Shown piece after piece: positions 1 through 9,009 of a stretch of 64,000 nucleotides of DNA; the first letter of the stretch is position 1; each line of letters begins with the position of its first letter. This DNA comes from Acidimicrobiales bacterium (GTDB lineage Bacteria > Actinomycetota > Acidimicrobiia > Acidimicrobiales > JADJXE01). Below the pieces are notes generated by a model. The model worked only from the letters and a program-made list of their open reading frames with translations, was not told where the DNA came from and did no database searches. The stretch is taken from contig JADJXE010000001.1 of assembly GCA_016716005.1 (NCBI GenBank), positions 3,423,001-3,487,000 on the forward strand, written 5' to 3'. The position numbers and the translations under genes are program-made.

Positions 1-3000
1 CGACGGCGCAGGCCGCGCAGTCGTCGAGGAGCTGGCCCCCGCCGTGCAGCCCCACCCGCGCCATCGCCAGCGCGAGCTCGTTGGTGACCGCGCCGGCCAG
101 GGCCTTGCGGGGGGAGGGGAGCGTGAGCAGCAGGAGCCGCCGGGTGCCCGCGGGCATCGCCCGGTCCTGGTCGGCCCGGCTGGCCAGCACCAGCACGGCC
201 ACGTGGTCGCCCTCGTCGACGAGCGACGGGTAGCCCCGCACCGTGTGCCCCGATCGGGCGGTCTCGACCGTCCGGGGCAGGGTGCCGATCGTCCAGGCCC
301 GCAGGTCGGTGCGCTCCACGTCGGCGGCCGACTCGGCGATCGCCTCGCGCACGCGGGCTCGGAGCCGGGCCTGCAACTGGTCGAGGTCCTTCCCGACGGC
401 GAGCACGCGGCCGGCGTCGTCCTCGACCGAGAAGGACACGCGGAGGTGGTCGGGCACCCGGTCGAGGGCGAAGGAGTCCGGCGGGACGGGCGTGGCCGCC
501 TCGCGGGCGACCGATCGGGCCAGGGCCTCCAGGAGTGGCCCGTCGTCGGGGGACGTCGCGGCCAGGAACGCCCGGGCGTGGTCGGCCACCGGGCTCACGT
601 GGCGCCGCAGCGGCTTGGGCAGCGACCGCAGCAGCGCCGTCACCAGCTCGCGGCGGAGGCCCGGGACCTGCCAGTCGAACCCGGCCGCTCCCACCCGGTC
701 GAGCACGGCGACGGGCACGTGCACCGTGACGCCGTCGGTCGGGGACCCCGGGTCGAGCTCGTAGGTCAGCGCCAGCTCCAGGTCGCCCTGCCGCCACCGG
801 TCGGGGAAGTCGGCGGCGGCGGCGGCGCCGGCCTGGGGGTCGAGCAGCTGGTCGCGCGTGAGCGTGAGGAGGTCGGGGTCGGCGGCGCGCCGGCGCTTCC
901 ACCAGGCGTCGAACTGCCGGCCGGAGACCGCGTCGGCGGGGATCCGCTCGGCGTAGAAGGCGGCGAGGGCCTCGTCGTCGACCACCAGGTCGGGCCGGCG
1001 CGTCCGTTCCACGAGCGATCGCACCTCGTCGAGCAGCTGTCGGTTGTGCCGCAGGAAGGGATGCGGGGCCTCCCAGTCGCCGTCGACCAGCGCGTGGCGG
1101 ATGAACAGCTCTCGTGCGCCGGCGGGGTCGACCCTGGCGAGCGGGACGGGCCGGCCGGCCACGATCGGCAGGCCGTAGAGGGAGGCCTTCTCGGTGACCA
1201 TGGCGGCACCGCGCCGGGCGTCCCAGCGCGGCTCGCCGTACGTGCGCCTGAGCAGGTGTCCGGCGAGGGGCTCGGCCCACTCGGGTCGGATGCGGGCGGT
1301 GGTGCGCGCCCACAGGCGGTTCGTCTCGACCAGCTCCGCGGCCATCACCCAACGGGGCGGTTTCCTGGCGAGGACGGAGCCGCGGGCGATCACGAACCGG
1401 GCGTCGCGGGCGCCCCGGTACTCGCGCGTGGTCCCCTCGCGCATCCCGATGTGCGACAGCAGCCCGGCCAGCAGCGCGCGGTGGATCTGGTCGGGCTCGG
1501 CCGGCACCCGGCCGCCGTGGATGCCCATGGCCGCCACGACCTGTCGGAGCTGGCTGGTGATGTCCTGCCACTCGCGCACCCGGAGGTGGTTGAGGTGCTC
1601 GGCCCGACACATCTTGCGGAACTGGTTGGCCGACAGGGCCTGCTGCTGCGCCCGGAGGTGGTCCCAGAGGCGCAGGAACGAGAGGAAGTCGGAGCCTTCG
1701 TCGGCGAAGCGCGCGTGCAGCTCGTCGGCGGCGGCCGCGGCGGTCGCGGGCCGCTCGCGCGGGTCCTGGATCGAGAGGGCGGCCGCGATCACGATCACCT
1801 CCCGCACGCAGCCGGTGCGCTCGGCCTCCAGGACCATGCGCCCGAGCCGCGGATCCAGGGGGAGCTGGGCCAGGCGCCGCCCGAGGGTTGTGAGGCGGTG
1901 CCGCGTCCCCTGGGCGCCGGGATCGAACGCGTCGAGCTCCTCCAGGAGGGCGACGCCGTCCTTGACGGCCCGGGCGTCGGGGGCGTCGAGGAAGGGGAAG
2001 GCGGCGATCTCGCCCAGGTCGAGGGCGGCCATCTGCAGGATGACGGAGGCCAGGTTGGTGCGCAGGATCTCCGGCTCGGTGAACGGCGGCCGGGCCGCCA
2101 GGTCGTCCTCGGCGTAGAGCCGGATGCAGATCCCGGGCGCCACCCGGCCGCACCGGCCGGCCCGCTGGTCGGCCGACGCCTGCGAGATCGGCTCGATGGG
2201 GAGCCGCTGCACCCGGAGGCGCCGGCTGTAGCGGGACACGCGTGCGGTGCCGGCATCGACGACGTACCGGATGCCCGGCACGGTCAAGGAGGTCTCGGCC
2301 ACGTTGGTGGCCAGGACCACCCGCCGGCCGGCGTGGGGCTGGAAGATGCGCTGCTGCTCGGCGGACGGGAGGCGGGCGTACAGCGGGAGGATCTCGGTGC
2401 CCGCGAGGTCCAGCCGCCGCAGCGCGCCGGCCGTGTCGTGGATCTCCCGCTCGCCGCTCAGGAACACGAGGACGTCGCCGGGGCCCTCGCCCGCCAGCTC
2501 GACGACGGCGTCGCAGATCGCCAGGGTCTGGTCGCGGTCGTCGCCCGGGTCGATCCCGTAGGGGCGGTAGCGCACCTCCACCGGGTACGTGCGCCCCGAC
2601 ACCTCGATCACCGGGGCCCCGCCGAAGTGCTCGGCGAACCGCTCGGTGTCGATCGTGGCCGAGGTGATGATCACCTTGAGGTCGGGCCGGCGGGGGAGCA
2701 GCTGCTTCACGTAGCCGAGCAGGAAGTCGACGTTGAGGCTGCGCTCGTGGGCCTCGTCGAGGATGAGGGTGTCGTAGCGGGCGAGCAGGCGGTCGCGCTG
2801 CGTCTCGGCCAGCAGGATGCCGTCGGTCATCACCTTCACGAGCGTCGCCTCGCTCGCCCGGTCGGTGAAGCGGACGGTGTAGCCGACGGTGGTGCCCAGC
2901 TCGGCGCCGATCTCCTCGGCGACCCGGGTCGCGATCGCGCGGGCTGCCAGCCGGCGGGGCTGGGTGTGGCCGACCATGCCGCGCACGCCTCGGCCCGCCT

Positions 3001-3331
3001 CGAGGCAGAGCTTGGGGAGCTGCGTGCTCTTGCCCGACCCGGTCTCACCGGCCACCACCACCACCGGGTGGTCGCGGATCGCCGAGAGGAGCTCGTCGCG
3101 CCGCTCGGTGATCGGCAGGGCGGCCGGGTAGGCGAGCGCGGGGACGGACGCCAGGCGACGGGCCAGCCGCTGCTCGGCCGCCTCGACCTCCCGCGCCAGC
3201 TCCTGCAGGGCGGCGTCGGGTGGGCCGTCTCCCGGCCGGACGAGCCGGTCCAGCCGCCGGCCGAGGCGCCGCTCGTCGTGCGCGGTGAGCGCCCGCAGGC
3301 GGGCGCGGAGATCGGCGATCGACGGGGTCAC
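1..3331 (-). CDS. hrpA: ATP-dependent RNA helicase HrpA (3' end outside window)
   Basis: DEAH-box RNA helicase; 1,110 codons are visible and the C-terminus runs off the left edge (E. coli HrpA is about 1,300 aa). Visible motifs are Walker A GETGSGKST (residues 95-103), the DEAH box (192-195), TSAT (223-226), then NVAETSLTVPG and QRAGRCGR of the second RecA domain, followed by a long HrpA-specific C-terminal region. The family unwinds RNA and is linked to ribosome and mRNA processing. The start is GTG at 3331, chosen because it overlaps the rsgA stop as GTGA, which suggests translational coupling to that ribosome-maturation GTPase. Motif order is complete, so the identity is secure. Confidence 0.95.
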   Translation of the reverse strand, partial: MTPSIADLRARLRALTAHDERRLGRRLDRLVRPGDGPPDAALQELAREVEAAEQRLARRLASVPALAYPAALPITERRDELLSAIRDHPVVVVAGETGSGKSTQLPKLCLEAGRGVRGMVGHTQPRRLAARAIATRVAEEIGAELGTTVGYTVRFTDRASEATLVKVMTDGILLAETQRDRLLARYDTLILDEAHERSLNVDFLLGYVKQLLPRRPDLKVIITSATIDTERFAEHFGGAPVIEVSGRTYPVEVRYRPYGIDPGDDRDQTLAICDAVVELAGEGPGDVLVFLSGEREIHDTAGALRRLDLAGTEILPLYARLPSAEQQRIFQPHAGRRVVLATNVAETSLTVPGIRYVVDAGTARVSRYSRRLRVQRLPIEPISQASADQRAGRCGRVAPGICIRLYAEDDLAARPPFTEPEILRTNLASVILQMAALDLGEIAAFPFLDAPDARAVKDGVALLEELDAFDPGAQGTRHRLTTLGRRLAQLPLDPRLGRMVLEAERTGCVREVIVIAAALSIQDPRERPATAAAAADELHARFADEGSDFLSFLRLWDHLRAQQQALSANQFRKMCRAEHLNHLRVREWQDITSQLRQVVAAMGIHGGRVPAEPDQIHRALLAGLLSHIGMREGTTREYRGARDARFVIARGSVLARKPPRWVMAAELVETNRLWARTTARIRPEWAEPLAGHLLRRTYGEPRWDARRGAAMVTEKASLYGLPIVAGRPVPLARVDPAGARELFIRHALVDGDWEAPHPFLRHNRQLLDEVRSLVERTRRPDLVVDDEALAAFYAERIPADAVSGRQFDAWWKRRRAADPDLLTLTRDQLLDPQAGAAAAADFPDRWRQGDLELALTYELDPGSPTDGVTVHVPVAVLDRVGAAGFDWQVPGLRRELVTALLRSLPKPLRRHVSPVADHARAFLAATSPDDGPLLEALARSVAREAATPVPPDSFALDRVPDHLRVSFSVEDDAGRVLAVGKDLDQLQARLRARVREAIAESAADVERTDLRAWTIGTLPRTVETARSGHTVRGYPSLVDEGDHVAVLVLASRADQDRAMPAGTRRLLLLTLPSPRKALAGAVTNELALAMARVGLHGGGQLLDDCAACAV

Positions 3332-4398
3332 GGCCGGGCTCGACGCCTGCCGTCTCGCGTCAGGGCTGCCCACCTCCTTCGCTCCTGGGCGGCGAGGGCT
3401 GCGTCCTGGCGGCGGGCCAGGTGCGCCAGCTCGCGCTGGAGCTTCCGCCAGGCGTCGAGGCGCTCGGGGTCGAGGGCCCCGGTGTCGACGGCGGCGAGCA
3501 CGGCGCACCCGGGCTCGGTGCGGTGCCCGCAGTCGGCGAAGCGGCACGCCGCGGCCAGGTCGTCGAGATCCCGGAAGGTGGCGGTGACGCCGCCCTCGTC
3601 GCCCCACAGCGCCAGCTCGCGCAGGCCCGGGGTGTCGATGAGGAGGGCACCCGAGGGGAGCGTCACCAATTCGCGGCGGCTGGTGGTGTGGCGGCCCCTC
3701 CCGTCGCCGGCGCGGACGGTGCCCGTGGCCAGGCGCTCCTCGCCGAGGAGCCGGTTGGCGAGCGTGGACTTGCCGGCACCCGAGCGGCCCAGGAGGGCCA
3801 GGGTCGCGCCTGCCTGGAGCCACCGCCCGAGCGCGCCGACGCCGGCGCCGGTGGTCGAGGAGAGGGCCAGCACGTCGGTGCCGAGGGCCGCGTCACGGAG
3901 CCGGTCGAGGGCGCGCTCGAGCTCGGGGCCGGGTCCGACCAGGTCGGCCTTGGCGGCCACCACGACCGGGGCCGCGCCGCTCTCCCACACCAGGGCGAGC
4001 TGGCGTTCGAGCAGCCGGGGGTTGATGGCGACGTCGAGGGGGACGATCACGAGCACGGTGTCGACGTTGGCCGCCACCACCTGCGGCGCCGTCACCGAGC
4101 CGGTGACCTTGCGCACCAGCGCGGTCCGGCGGGGGAGCACGGCGTGGATGGTGGCGCGGCCCTCGTCGGGGCGGGGCGCCACCATGACCCAGTCGCCCAC
4201 GGCGGGGAGCCCGAGCGGGTCGGCCCGGTGGCGGAGGCGGCCGCTCGCCTCGGCGAGGAGCTCGCCGGCGGGGCCGACCACCGTCCACCCGCCGCGCCCC
4301 TCGACGGCGACGCGGGCGGGGGTGAGCGACGGGTGGGCGTGGAGGTGGGGGTCGAGCTCGGACGGCCATCCGAGCGAGTCGAGCGAGGATGCGGGCAC
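3328..4398 (-). CDS. rsgA: Small ribosomal subunit biogenesis GTPase RsgA
   Basis: Circularly permuted GTPase of 356 aa that acts late in 30S subunit maturation. An N-terminal OB-fold is followed by the permuted G domain: AKADL near 149-153 (G4), GRSGAGKST at 204-212 (G1), DTPG at 255-258 (G3). The C-terminal zinc knuckle has Cys285, Cys290, His292 and Cys298. The start is GTG with GGAG about 8 nt upstream. It is the first large gene of a minus-strand unit with hrpA, joined by a GTGA overlap. Confidence 0.95.
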   Translation of the reverse strand: MPASSLDSLGWPSELDPHLHAHPSLTPARVAVEGRGGWTVVGPAGELLAEASGRLRHRADPLGLPAVGDWVMVAPRPDEGRATIHAVLPRRTALVRKVTGSVTAPQVVAANVDTVLVIVPLDVAINPRLLERQLALVWESGAAPVVVAAKADLVGPGPELERALDRLRDAALGTDVLALSSTTGAGVGALGRWLQAGATLALLGRSGAGKSTLANRLLGEERLATGTVRAGDGRGRHTTSRRELVTLPSGALLIDTPGLRELALWGDEGGVTATFRDLDDLAAACRFADCGHRTEPGCAVLAAVDTGALDPERLDAWRKLQRELAHLARRQDAALAAQERRRWAALTRDGRRRARP

Positions 4399-4541
4399 GG
4401 GTGCTCCAGGGGGCAGCAGGGACGCGACGCCGGCGCCGGCCGGGAGGGCCGCCGGGGCAGGTGGTGATCGTGGCGTCGCGGGCGTCGCGCCGGCAGCTGC
4501 CGGGCGGGCGGGTGAGGCCCTGCCCGGCCCGGGGCCGCTGC

Positions 4542-4583
4542 TCAGGCGACGCGCGCGACGGGGGCGGGCGGGACGGCAGGCAT
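4542..4583 (-). CDS. Possible 13-residue leader peptide upstream of rsgA
   Basis: A 13-codon frame (MPAVPPAPVARVA) starts with ATG behind an unusually strong Shine-Dalgarno stretch (AAGGAGG, about 8 nt upstream) and ends in TGA, about 140 nt before the rsgA start. A promoter-like TAGCGT lies about 35 nt upstream of its ATG. The peptide is proline rich with no run of a single regulatory amino acid, so a classical attenuation role is not evident. Nothing else is visible in the rest of the 340-nt gap between the MerR gene and rsgA. It could be a chance frame. Confidence 0.3.
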   Translation of the reverse strand: MPAVPPAPVARVA

Positions 4584-4618
4584 CGACGACCCTCCTTCCT
4601 CGTCGTTCCGGTGCGCCG

Positions 4619-4624
4619 ACGCTA
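4619..4624 (-). promoter_or_regulatory. Candidate -10 box (TAGCGT) for the rsgA-hrpA transcript
   Basis: TAGCGT on the minus strand would start a transcript near 4612, placing a short leader with a strong Shine-Dalgarno and the 13-codon frame ahead of rsgA. No convincing -35 is seen. Confidence 0.35.
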
Positions 4625-4738
4625 CCGCGCCGCCCGCCGGGGTCCGACGGGTTTCCCCGGCCCGGCGCGTCGACGGCGGCGGGGTGGCCGACGCGAGCCC
4701 GCCGAGGCCGGCCGTGGGGCCGGGGCCGAGCCGCCCGA

Positions 4739-5497
4739 TCAGCGCCGGCGGGCCTGGCGCATGGCGGCCGGGCCGGACTCCACCAGCCGGCGCAGTGCCC
4801 GCTCCACCTGGTGGGCGACCAGCAGGCTGGTCATGTCGCGTGCGGCCGGCCGCAGGGCGGCCAGGGCGGTGGTCAGCTCGGCGGGGGTGGCGTTGCCGGC
4901 GAAGCCCGTGCCCGTGCGCGCCACGAGCAGCGCGACGGCGGCGTCGACCGCCTGGGCGAGGCGCCGGTCGAGCAGGTCGCGGAGCCGGCCGCTGATCTCG
5001 AGGTCGATGCCGGCGTCGCGCAGGCCGAGAGCCAGGTCGAGCAGGGCCGGGCTCGGCACCACCCAGGTGCCGTCGTCCCCCGGCTCCACGAAGCCGGCGG
5101 CCTCGAGCTCGCCCAGCAGGCCGGGCTGGTCCCGGCCCACCAGCTCGCGGAGCTCCTCTCGAGTGACGGCCCTGGGGCGGTCGTCGGACCAGGGGGCGCT
5201 GAGGGTGGCGTCGAGCCCCAGCCACTCGGCGACGGTGCGCACCGGGTGGTCGGCGGTGACGAGCTCGCGGATCGTCCCCAGGCTCAGGCCCCGGTCGCGG
5301 AGCTCGGCGATGAGGGCGAGCCGCTGCACGTGCTCCTCGCGGTAGACGGCGTCGCGCCCGCGCCGCTCCGGGTGCGGGAGGAGCCGCTCCGACTGGTAGT
5401 AGCGGATCGTCCGCGCCGGCAACCCGCTCTCGTCGGCGAGCGTCGTCAGCGAGAGCCCTGCCGGGTCGCCGGGCGCAGGTGCGCCGTCGCTCGCCAT
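4739..5497 (-). CDS. MerR-family transcriptional regulator
   Basis: 252-aa regulator with an N-terminal winged helix-turn-helix (residues about 15-85) containing the typical TIRYYQSERLLPHPERRGR segment and a following HVQRLALIAELRDRGLSL helix. The remaining 165 residues are a poorly conserved effector region without cysteine clusters, so a metal sensor is unlikely. It is divergent from the desaturase gene, and the 81-bp shared region holds two overlapping short palindromes, so control of the desaturase and itself is likely but inferred. Confidence 0.85.
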   Translation of the reverse strand: MASDGAPAPGDPAGLSLTTLADESGLPARTIRYYQSERLLPHPERRGRDAVYREEHVQRLALIAELRDRGLSLGTIRELVTADHPVRTVAEWLGLDATLSAPWSDDRPRAVTREELRELVGRDQPGLLGELEAAGFVEPGDDGTWVVPSPALLDLALGLRDAGIDLEISGRLRDLLDRRLAQAVDAAVALLVARTGTGFAGNATPAELTTALAALRPAARDMTSLLVAHQVERALRRLVESGPAAMRQARRR

Positions 5498-5526
5498 GGC
5501 GGAGAGTGAACCACACCGCCCGTCGA

Positions 5527-5544
5527 TGCTGACAGCAGATGCTG
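5527..5544. promoter_or_regulatory. Overlapping palindromes in the merR/desaturase intergenic region
   Basis: TGCTGACAGCA (5527-5537) and CAGCAGATGCTG (5533-5544) are two overlapping perfect palindromes about 25 nt upstream of the desaturase -10 box. They are plausible operators for the adjacent MerR protein. Confidence 0.45.
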
Positions 5545-5566
5545 GCGGCGTTCCCTCGTCGGGTCG

Positions 5567-5572
5567 TACAGT
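5567..5572 (+). promoter_or_regulatory. -10 box (TACAGT) of leaderless desaturase promoter
   Basis: TACAGT ends 6 nt before the ATG at 5579, so the transcript should begin at or next to the start codon. Confidence 0.55.
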
Positions 5573-5578
5573 CGGGGC

Positions 5579-6631
5579 ATGCCCTCACCAACGACCGATC
5601 TCCCCCGGCCGCGCAAGGGCTCGCTCACCGAGGTGCGGGCCGTGATCCCGGAGGCCTGCTACGAGCGGCCGACCGGACGGGCCGTCGTGGCGGTGGCGCA
5701 GGGTGCCCTGCTGTGGCTGGCGCCGGTCGTGCTGCTGGTCCTCACCGGCGCGGCGTGGTGGTCGATCGGGCTGAGCCTGCTGGCCGGTCTGGGCGTCGCC
5801 GGGCTGTTCGTCCTCGGCCACGACGCCTCCCACAGCGCGCTCTTCGGGTCGGCGGCGGCCAACCGCTGGGTGGCCCGGCTGTGCATGGTGCCCTCGATCC
5901 ACAACGAGGCCGCGTGGGACCTCGGGCACAACCGCATCCACCACGGCTTCACCACGCGGCTCGGGTTCGACTTCGTGTGGCAGCCGCTCAGCGTCGAGCA
6001 GTACCAGGCGCTCGGCCGGTTGGCGCGCCTGCGCCACCGCCTCGAGTGGTCGTGGCTCGGGGCCGGCGCGTACTACACCCGCGAGGTCTGGTGGAACAAG
6101 ATGATCCGCTTCCGCCCCGAGGGCAAGCGGGCCGCGCCCTACCGCCGGAACAACCGCTTCCTGGCCGCGAGCCTGGTGGGCCTGACGGCGGTGCTCGTGG
6201 CGGTCGGCTGGTGGCAGGGTGGGCCGTTGCGGGCCGGCTGGCTCGTGCTGATGGCCCTGGTCATCCCGTTCCTGGTCTTCAGCCACGTGATCGGGTGGAC
6301 CGTCTATGTCCACCACATCGCCCCCGACATCCGCTGGTGGCCGGCGCGTGAGTGGACCCAGTTCAGGGGTCAGATGGAGTCGACCACGATCCTGGAGTTC
6401 CCGGCCGTCGTCGACGTGCTGTGGTTCCACCACATCTTCGTGCACACCCCGCACCACGTGGACCCGCGGATCCCCTTCCACCGGCTCCCCCGGGCGGCGG
6501 CCGCCATCGAGCAGGCGTTCCCCGACGTGGTCCGCCGGCAGCGCTGGAGCCTGCGCCGCTACCTCCGCGACACGAAGGCGTGCAAGCTGTACGACGCCGA
6601 CGCCGCCCACTGGGTCGCGTATCCCGCCTGA
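5579..6631 (+). CDS. Membrane fatty acid desaturase
   Basis: 350-aa integral membrane di-iron desaturase. The three histidine boxes are present: HDASH (81-85), HNRIHH (117-122) and HTPHH (289-293). Hydrophobic segments lie near 38-80 and 195-245. The family inserts double bonds into acyl-lipid or acyl-CoA chains using O2 and reducing power; box spacing resembles omega-6/DesA-type enzymes, but regioselectivity cannot be read. It is monocistronic, divergent from the MerR regulator and convergent with an F420 oxidoreductase gene. No Shine-Dalgarno is seen, consistent with a leaderless start. Confidence 0.88.
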   Translation: MPSPTTDLPRPRKGSLTEVRAVIPEACYERPTGRAVVAVAQGALLWLAPVVLLVLTGAAWWSIGLSLLAGLGVAGLFVLGHDASHSALFGSAAANRWVARLCMVPSIHNEAAWDLGHNRIHHGFTTRLGFDFVWQPLSVEQYQALGRLARLRHRLEWSWLGAGAYYTREVWWNKMIRFRPEGKRAAPYRRNNRFLAASLVGLTAVLVAVGWWQGGPLRAGWLVLMALVIPFLVFSHVIGWTVYVHHIAPDIRWWPAREWTQFRGQMESTTILEFPAVVDVLWFHHIFVHTPHHVDPRIPFHRLPRAAAAIEQAFPDVVRRQRWSLRRYLRDTKACKLYDADAAHWVAYPA

Positions 6632-6664
6632 GGGTGACCTCCGGCGGCGCCCGGGCGGGGGTCG

Positions 6665-7591
6665 TCACGAGGTGGCGTGCACGGCCCGCAGCAGGGCGCG
6701 CGTGCGGGCGGCCTCCTCGTCGTCGGTGACGAACTCGAGCGCCGAGAAGTCGGTCGTGCCCGCGGCCGCGAAGCGGGCCAGCCCCGCTCGGACCGTGTCC
6801 TCGTCGCCCACCAACGAGACGTCTGCGGGCCCGGCGACGCCCTCGATGTCCATCACCCGCCGGTACGACGGCAGGTCGTTGTAGCCGACCAGCACCTCGC
6901 CGATGAGCCCCTTCGCCAGCTCGGGCCGGTCGGTGACGCACACCGGTACGCTCGCCACGATGCGGGGATGGGCCCGGCCGGCCCGCTCGGCCGCCGCTGC
7001 CAGGGCCGGCGCGATCTCGGACTCGATGGTGCGGGGGCCGCTCAGCCACAGCACGGTCCCGTCGGTGCGGCTTCCCGCCAGGGCGAGCATGCGGGGGCCC
7101 ATGGCCGCCAGCATCACCGACGGTGCGGCGACGTCGGGCGGGCCGCCCACGTTGTCGGCCTCGCCCGACCAGATCTCGCCCTCGAACGACACGCGCCGGT
7201 GGGCGAGCACGGGCAGCAGCACCGACAGGTACTCGTCCATGTGGCGAGCCGGCCGGGAGAAGGGGATCCGCAGCGACTGCTCGATCGACGACTTGTGGGC
7301 CAGGCCGATGCCGAGCACGAGCCGCCCGCCGCACAGCTCCGAGGTCGTCAACGCCTGGGCGGCCAGCATCAGCGGGTGACGGGGCCAGGTGGCGATCACC
7401 GCGGTGCCGAGCTCGATGCTCGCCGTCGCCTGACCGACCACCGCGAGCACGGTGAGGGCGTCGGGCACGGCGAGCTGCGCCACCCAGTAGGTGGCGAACC
7501 CGTCGGCCTCGGCCGCAGCGGCGTGGGCGACGAGCTCGGACGTCGGTCGCCCCAGGGCCATGAGGCTGGAACCGTTGATCCCGATGCGCAT
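6665..7591 (-). CDS. F420-dependent luciferase-like (LLM class) oxidoreductase
   Basis: 308-aa TIM-barrel flavin/F420 oxidoreductase of the bacterial luciferase-like family. It begins MRIGINGSSL and contains the LGTAVIATWPRHPLMLAAQA strand-helix block and the GRLVLGIGLAHK segment typical of F420-dependent LLM enzymes. The substrate is unknown. The start at 7591 is preferred over upstream in-frame codons because the barrel begins there and CATCAT lies 6 nt upstream as a weak -10. It is convergent with the desaturase gene. Confidence 0.82.
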   Translation of the reverse strand: MRIGINGSSLMALGRPTSELVAHAAAAEADGFATYWVAQLAVPDALTVLAVVGQATASIELGTAVIATWPRHPLMLAAQALTTSELCGGRLVLGIGLAHKSSIEQSLRIPFSRPARHMDEYLSVLLPVLAHRRVSFEGEIWSGEADNVGGPPDVAAPSVMLAAMGPRMLALAGSRTDGTVLWLSGPRTIESEIAPALAAAAERAGRAHPRIVASVPVCVTDRPELAKGLIGEVLVGYNDLPSYRRVMDIEGVAGPADVSLVGDEDTVRAGLARFAAAGTTDFSALEFVTDDEEAARTRALLRAVHATS

Positions 7592-7597
7592 CGCACG

Positions 7598-7603
7598 ATG
7601 ATG
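7598..7603 (-). promoter_or_regulatory. Weak -10-like CATCAT of the LLM oxidoreductase gene
   Basis: It sits 6 nt before the ATG at 7591, the same spacing as other leaderless promoters in the window, but lacks the first T of TANNNT. Confidence 0.3.
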
Positions 7604-7683
7604 CCCGAGGGCGAGCCGCGCCGCCGTGGGACGCGGAGGCCGGGTAGCTCGTCCGTGGCGTCTCCGCAGGTCAGGACGGTGGT

Positions 7684-8051
<368 letters not shown>

Positions 8052-8057
8052 TCCCCC

Positions 8058-8086
8058 AGTGTGCCCGAGCGCCCACCGTGTGGGAA
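8058..8086 (-). promoter_or_regulatory. Putative rnpB promoter
   Basis: TTCCCA (8086-8081) and CACACT (8063-8058) are separated by exactly 17 nt, and a start 7 nt downstream would fall at the first P1 base (8051). The match to consensus is partial. Confidence 0.5.
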
Positions 8087-8149
8087 GGGGCATCCCCGGC
8101 CCCGCGACCCGACGATCGAGGGGCCGCGGCGACGTTCTCGGGCGAGCAG

Positions 8150-8166
8150 ACCACCCCTGGGGTGGT
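8150..8166. terminator. Hairpin downstream of the ferritin-like operon
   Basis: A perfect inverted repeat with 8-nt arms (ACCACCCC / GGGGTGGT, 1-nt centre) lies 40 nt past the stop of the second ferritin-like gene. There is no U-tract, as is common in actinobacteria. The rest of 8087-8205 shows nothing else. Confidence 0.4.
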
Positions 8167-8205
8167 GGGGCGGGCAGAGAACGGTCGAGGCCCGGGTTGG
8201 CCGCC

Positions 8206-9009
8206 TCAGGCGACGTAGCTGCGCAGGCCCAGTGCGTCGGTGATCGGCTGGAAGGGCGCCGGCACCTGGGGAGTGGGCGGCTCGGTGGCCATGAACCCGG
8301 CGATCAGGGCCGTGTGGCGGGCCTCGACACCGCCCACCGACATGATCACCTGCCGGTTGTCGGTCGACGCCAGCACCTCGACGAACGCCTGGTACGTCTG
8401 GGCCACGATGTTCTCGAGGGTGTGCGAGAACGCGATGGCGCCGTCCTGGTCCTCGACCGCCTCCAGGCTGGGAGCGACGATCTGGTCCATCACGAAGGCG
8501 TTGGCCTCCCGGACCGTCGGCTCGCCCAGGTCGCGGAGCGTCTGGGCGAACAGGTCACCGTGGTCGCCGTGCTGCTCGAGGAACAGCTCGAAGGTGCGCC
8601 GCACGTCGCGATCCTCGACCAGGCCCGACTCGAGCACCGTGCCGTAGGTGTCCACCGCAGCCAGCTCGTAGGACTGGGCGGTGCGCAGCAGCACGCCGTC
8701 GCCCACCTCCAGCTCGCCCATCGCTTCCGTGGTGGTGGTGGTGTCGCCGCTCTGAGGGAGCAGGGGGGCCGTGCTCTCGCCGTCGTTGCCCCCGCCGCAG
8801 GCCGCCAGCACGGCCGCGGCCAGGACCGAGCCGCCCCCGACCACCAGGAAGCGGCGGCGGTCGACGCCGGCGGCTGCGGGCCGGGCGGCCCGGCGGGCCT
8901 CCAGCGCCCGGCGGAGGGCGCCCGCGAAGGGGCGATCGAGGGCGGCCTGGGCGGCCTCGATCTCGCGCAGCTGGCGGTGGAGCTCGTCTCGCGACAGATC
9001 AGGGTTCAC
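8206..9009 (-). CDS. Tat-exported ferritin-like lipoprotein
   Basis: 267 aa. A 48-residue cytoplasmic-looking N-terminal stretch precedes a Tat motif (DRRRFLV) and a hydrophobic segment ending in a lipobox (LAAC, Cys near residue 71), so export as a lipoprotein is expected. After a Thr-rich linker comes a helical ferritin-like domain with Glu/His pairs (SYELAAVDTYG, FLEQHGDHGDLF, ENIVAQTYQAF, GGVEARHTAL), suggesting a di-iron or related four-helix bundle. Substrate and role are unknown. The GTG start overlaps the upstream gene's stop (GTGA), giving a coupled pair. Confidence 0.8.
   Translation of the reverse strand: MNPDLSRDELHRQLREIEAAQAALDRPFAGALRRALEARRAARPAAAGVDRRRFLVVGGGSVLAAAVLAACGGGNDGESTAPLLPQSGDTTTTTEAMGELEVGDGVLLRTAQSYELAAVDTYGTVLESGLVEDRDVRRTFELFLEQHGDHGDLFAQTLRDLGEPTVREANAFVMDQIVAPSLEAVEDQDGAIAFSHTLENIVAQTYQAFVEVLASTDNRQVIMSVGGVEARHTALIAGFMATEPPTPQVPAPFQPITDALGLRSYVA

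Noticed and set aside
44..5509. An open frame of 1,821 codons on the plus strand
   Set aside because: It is antisense to hrpA, rsgA and the MerR gene, all of which have clear motifs. Long antisense frames are expected at this GC content.
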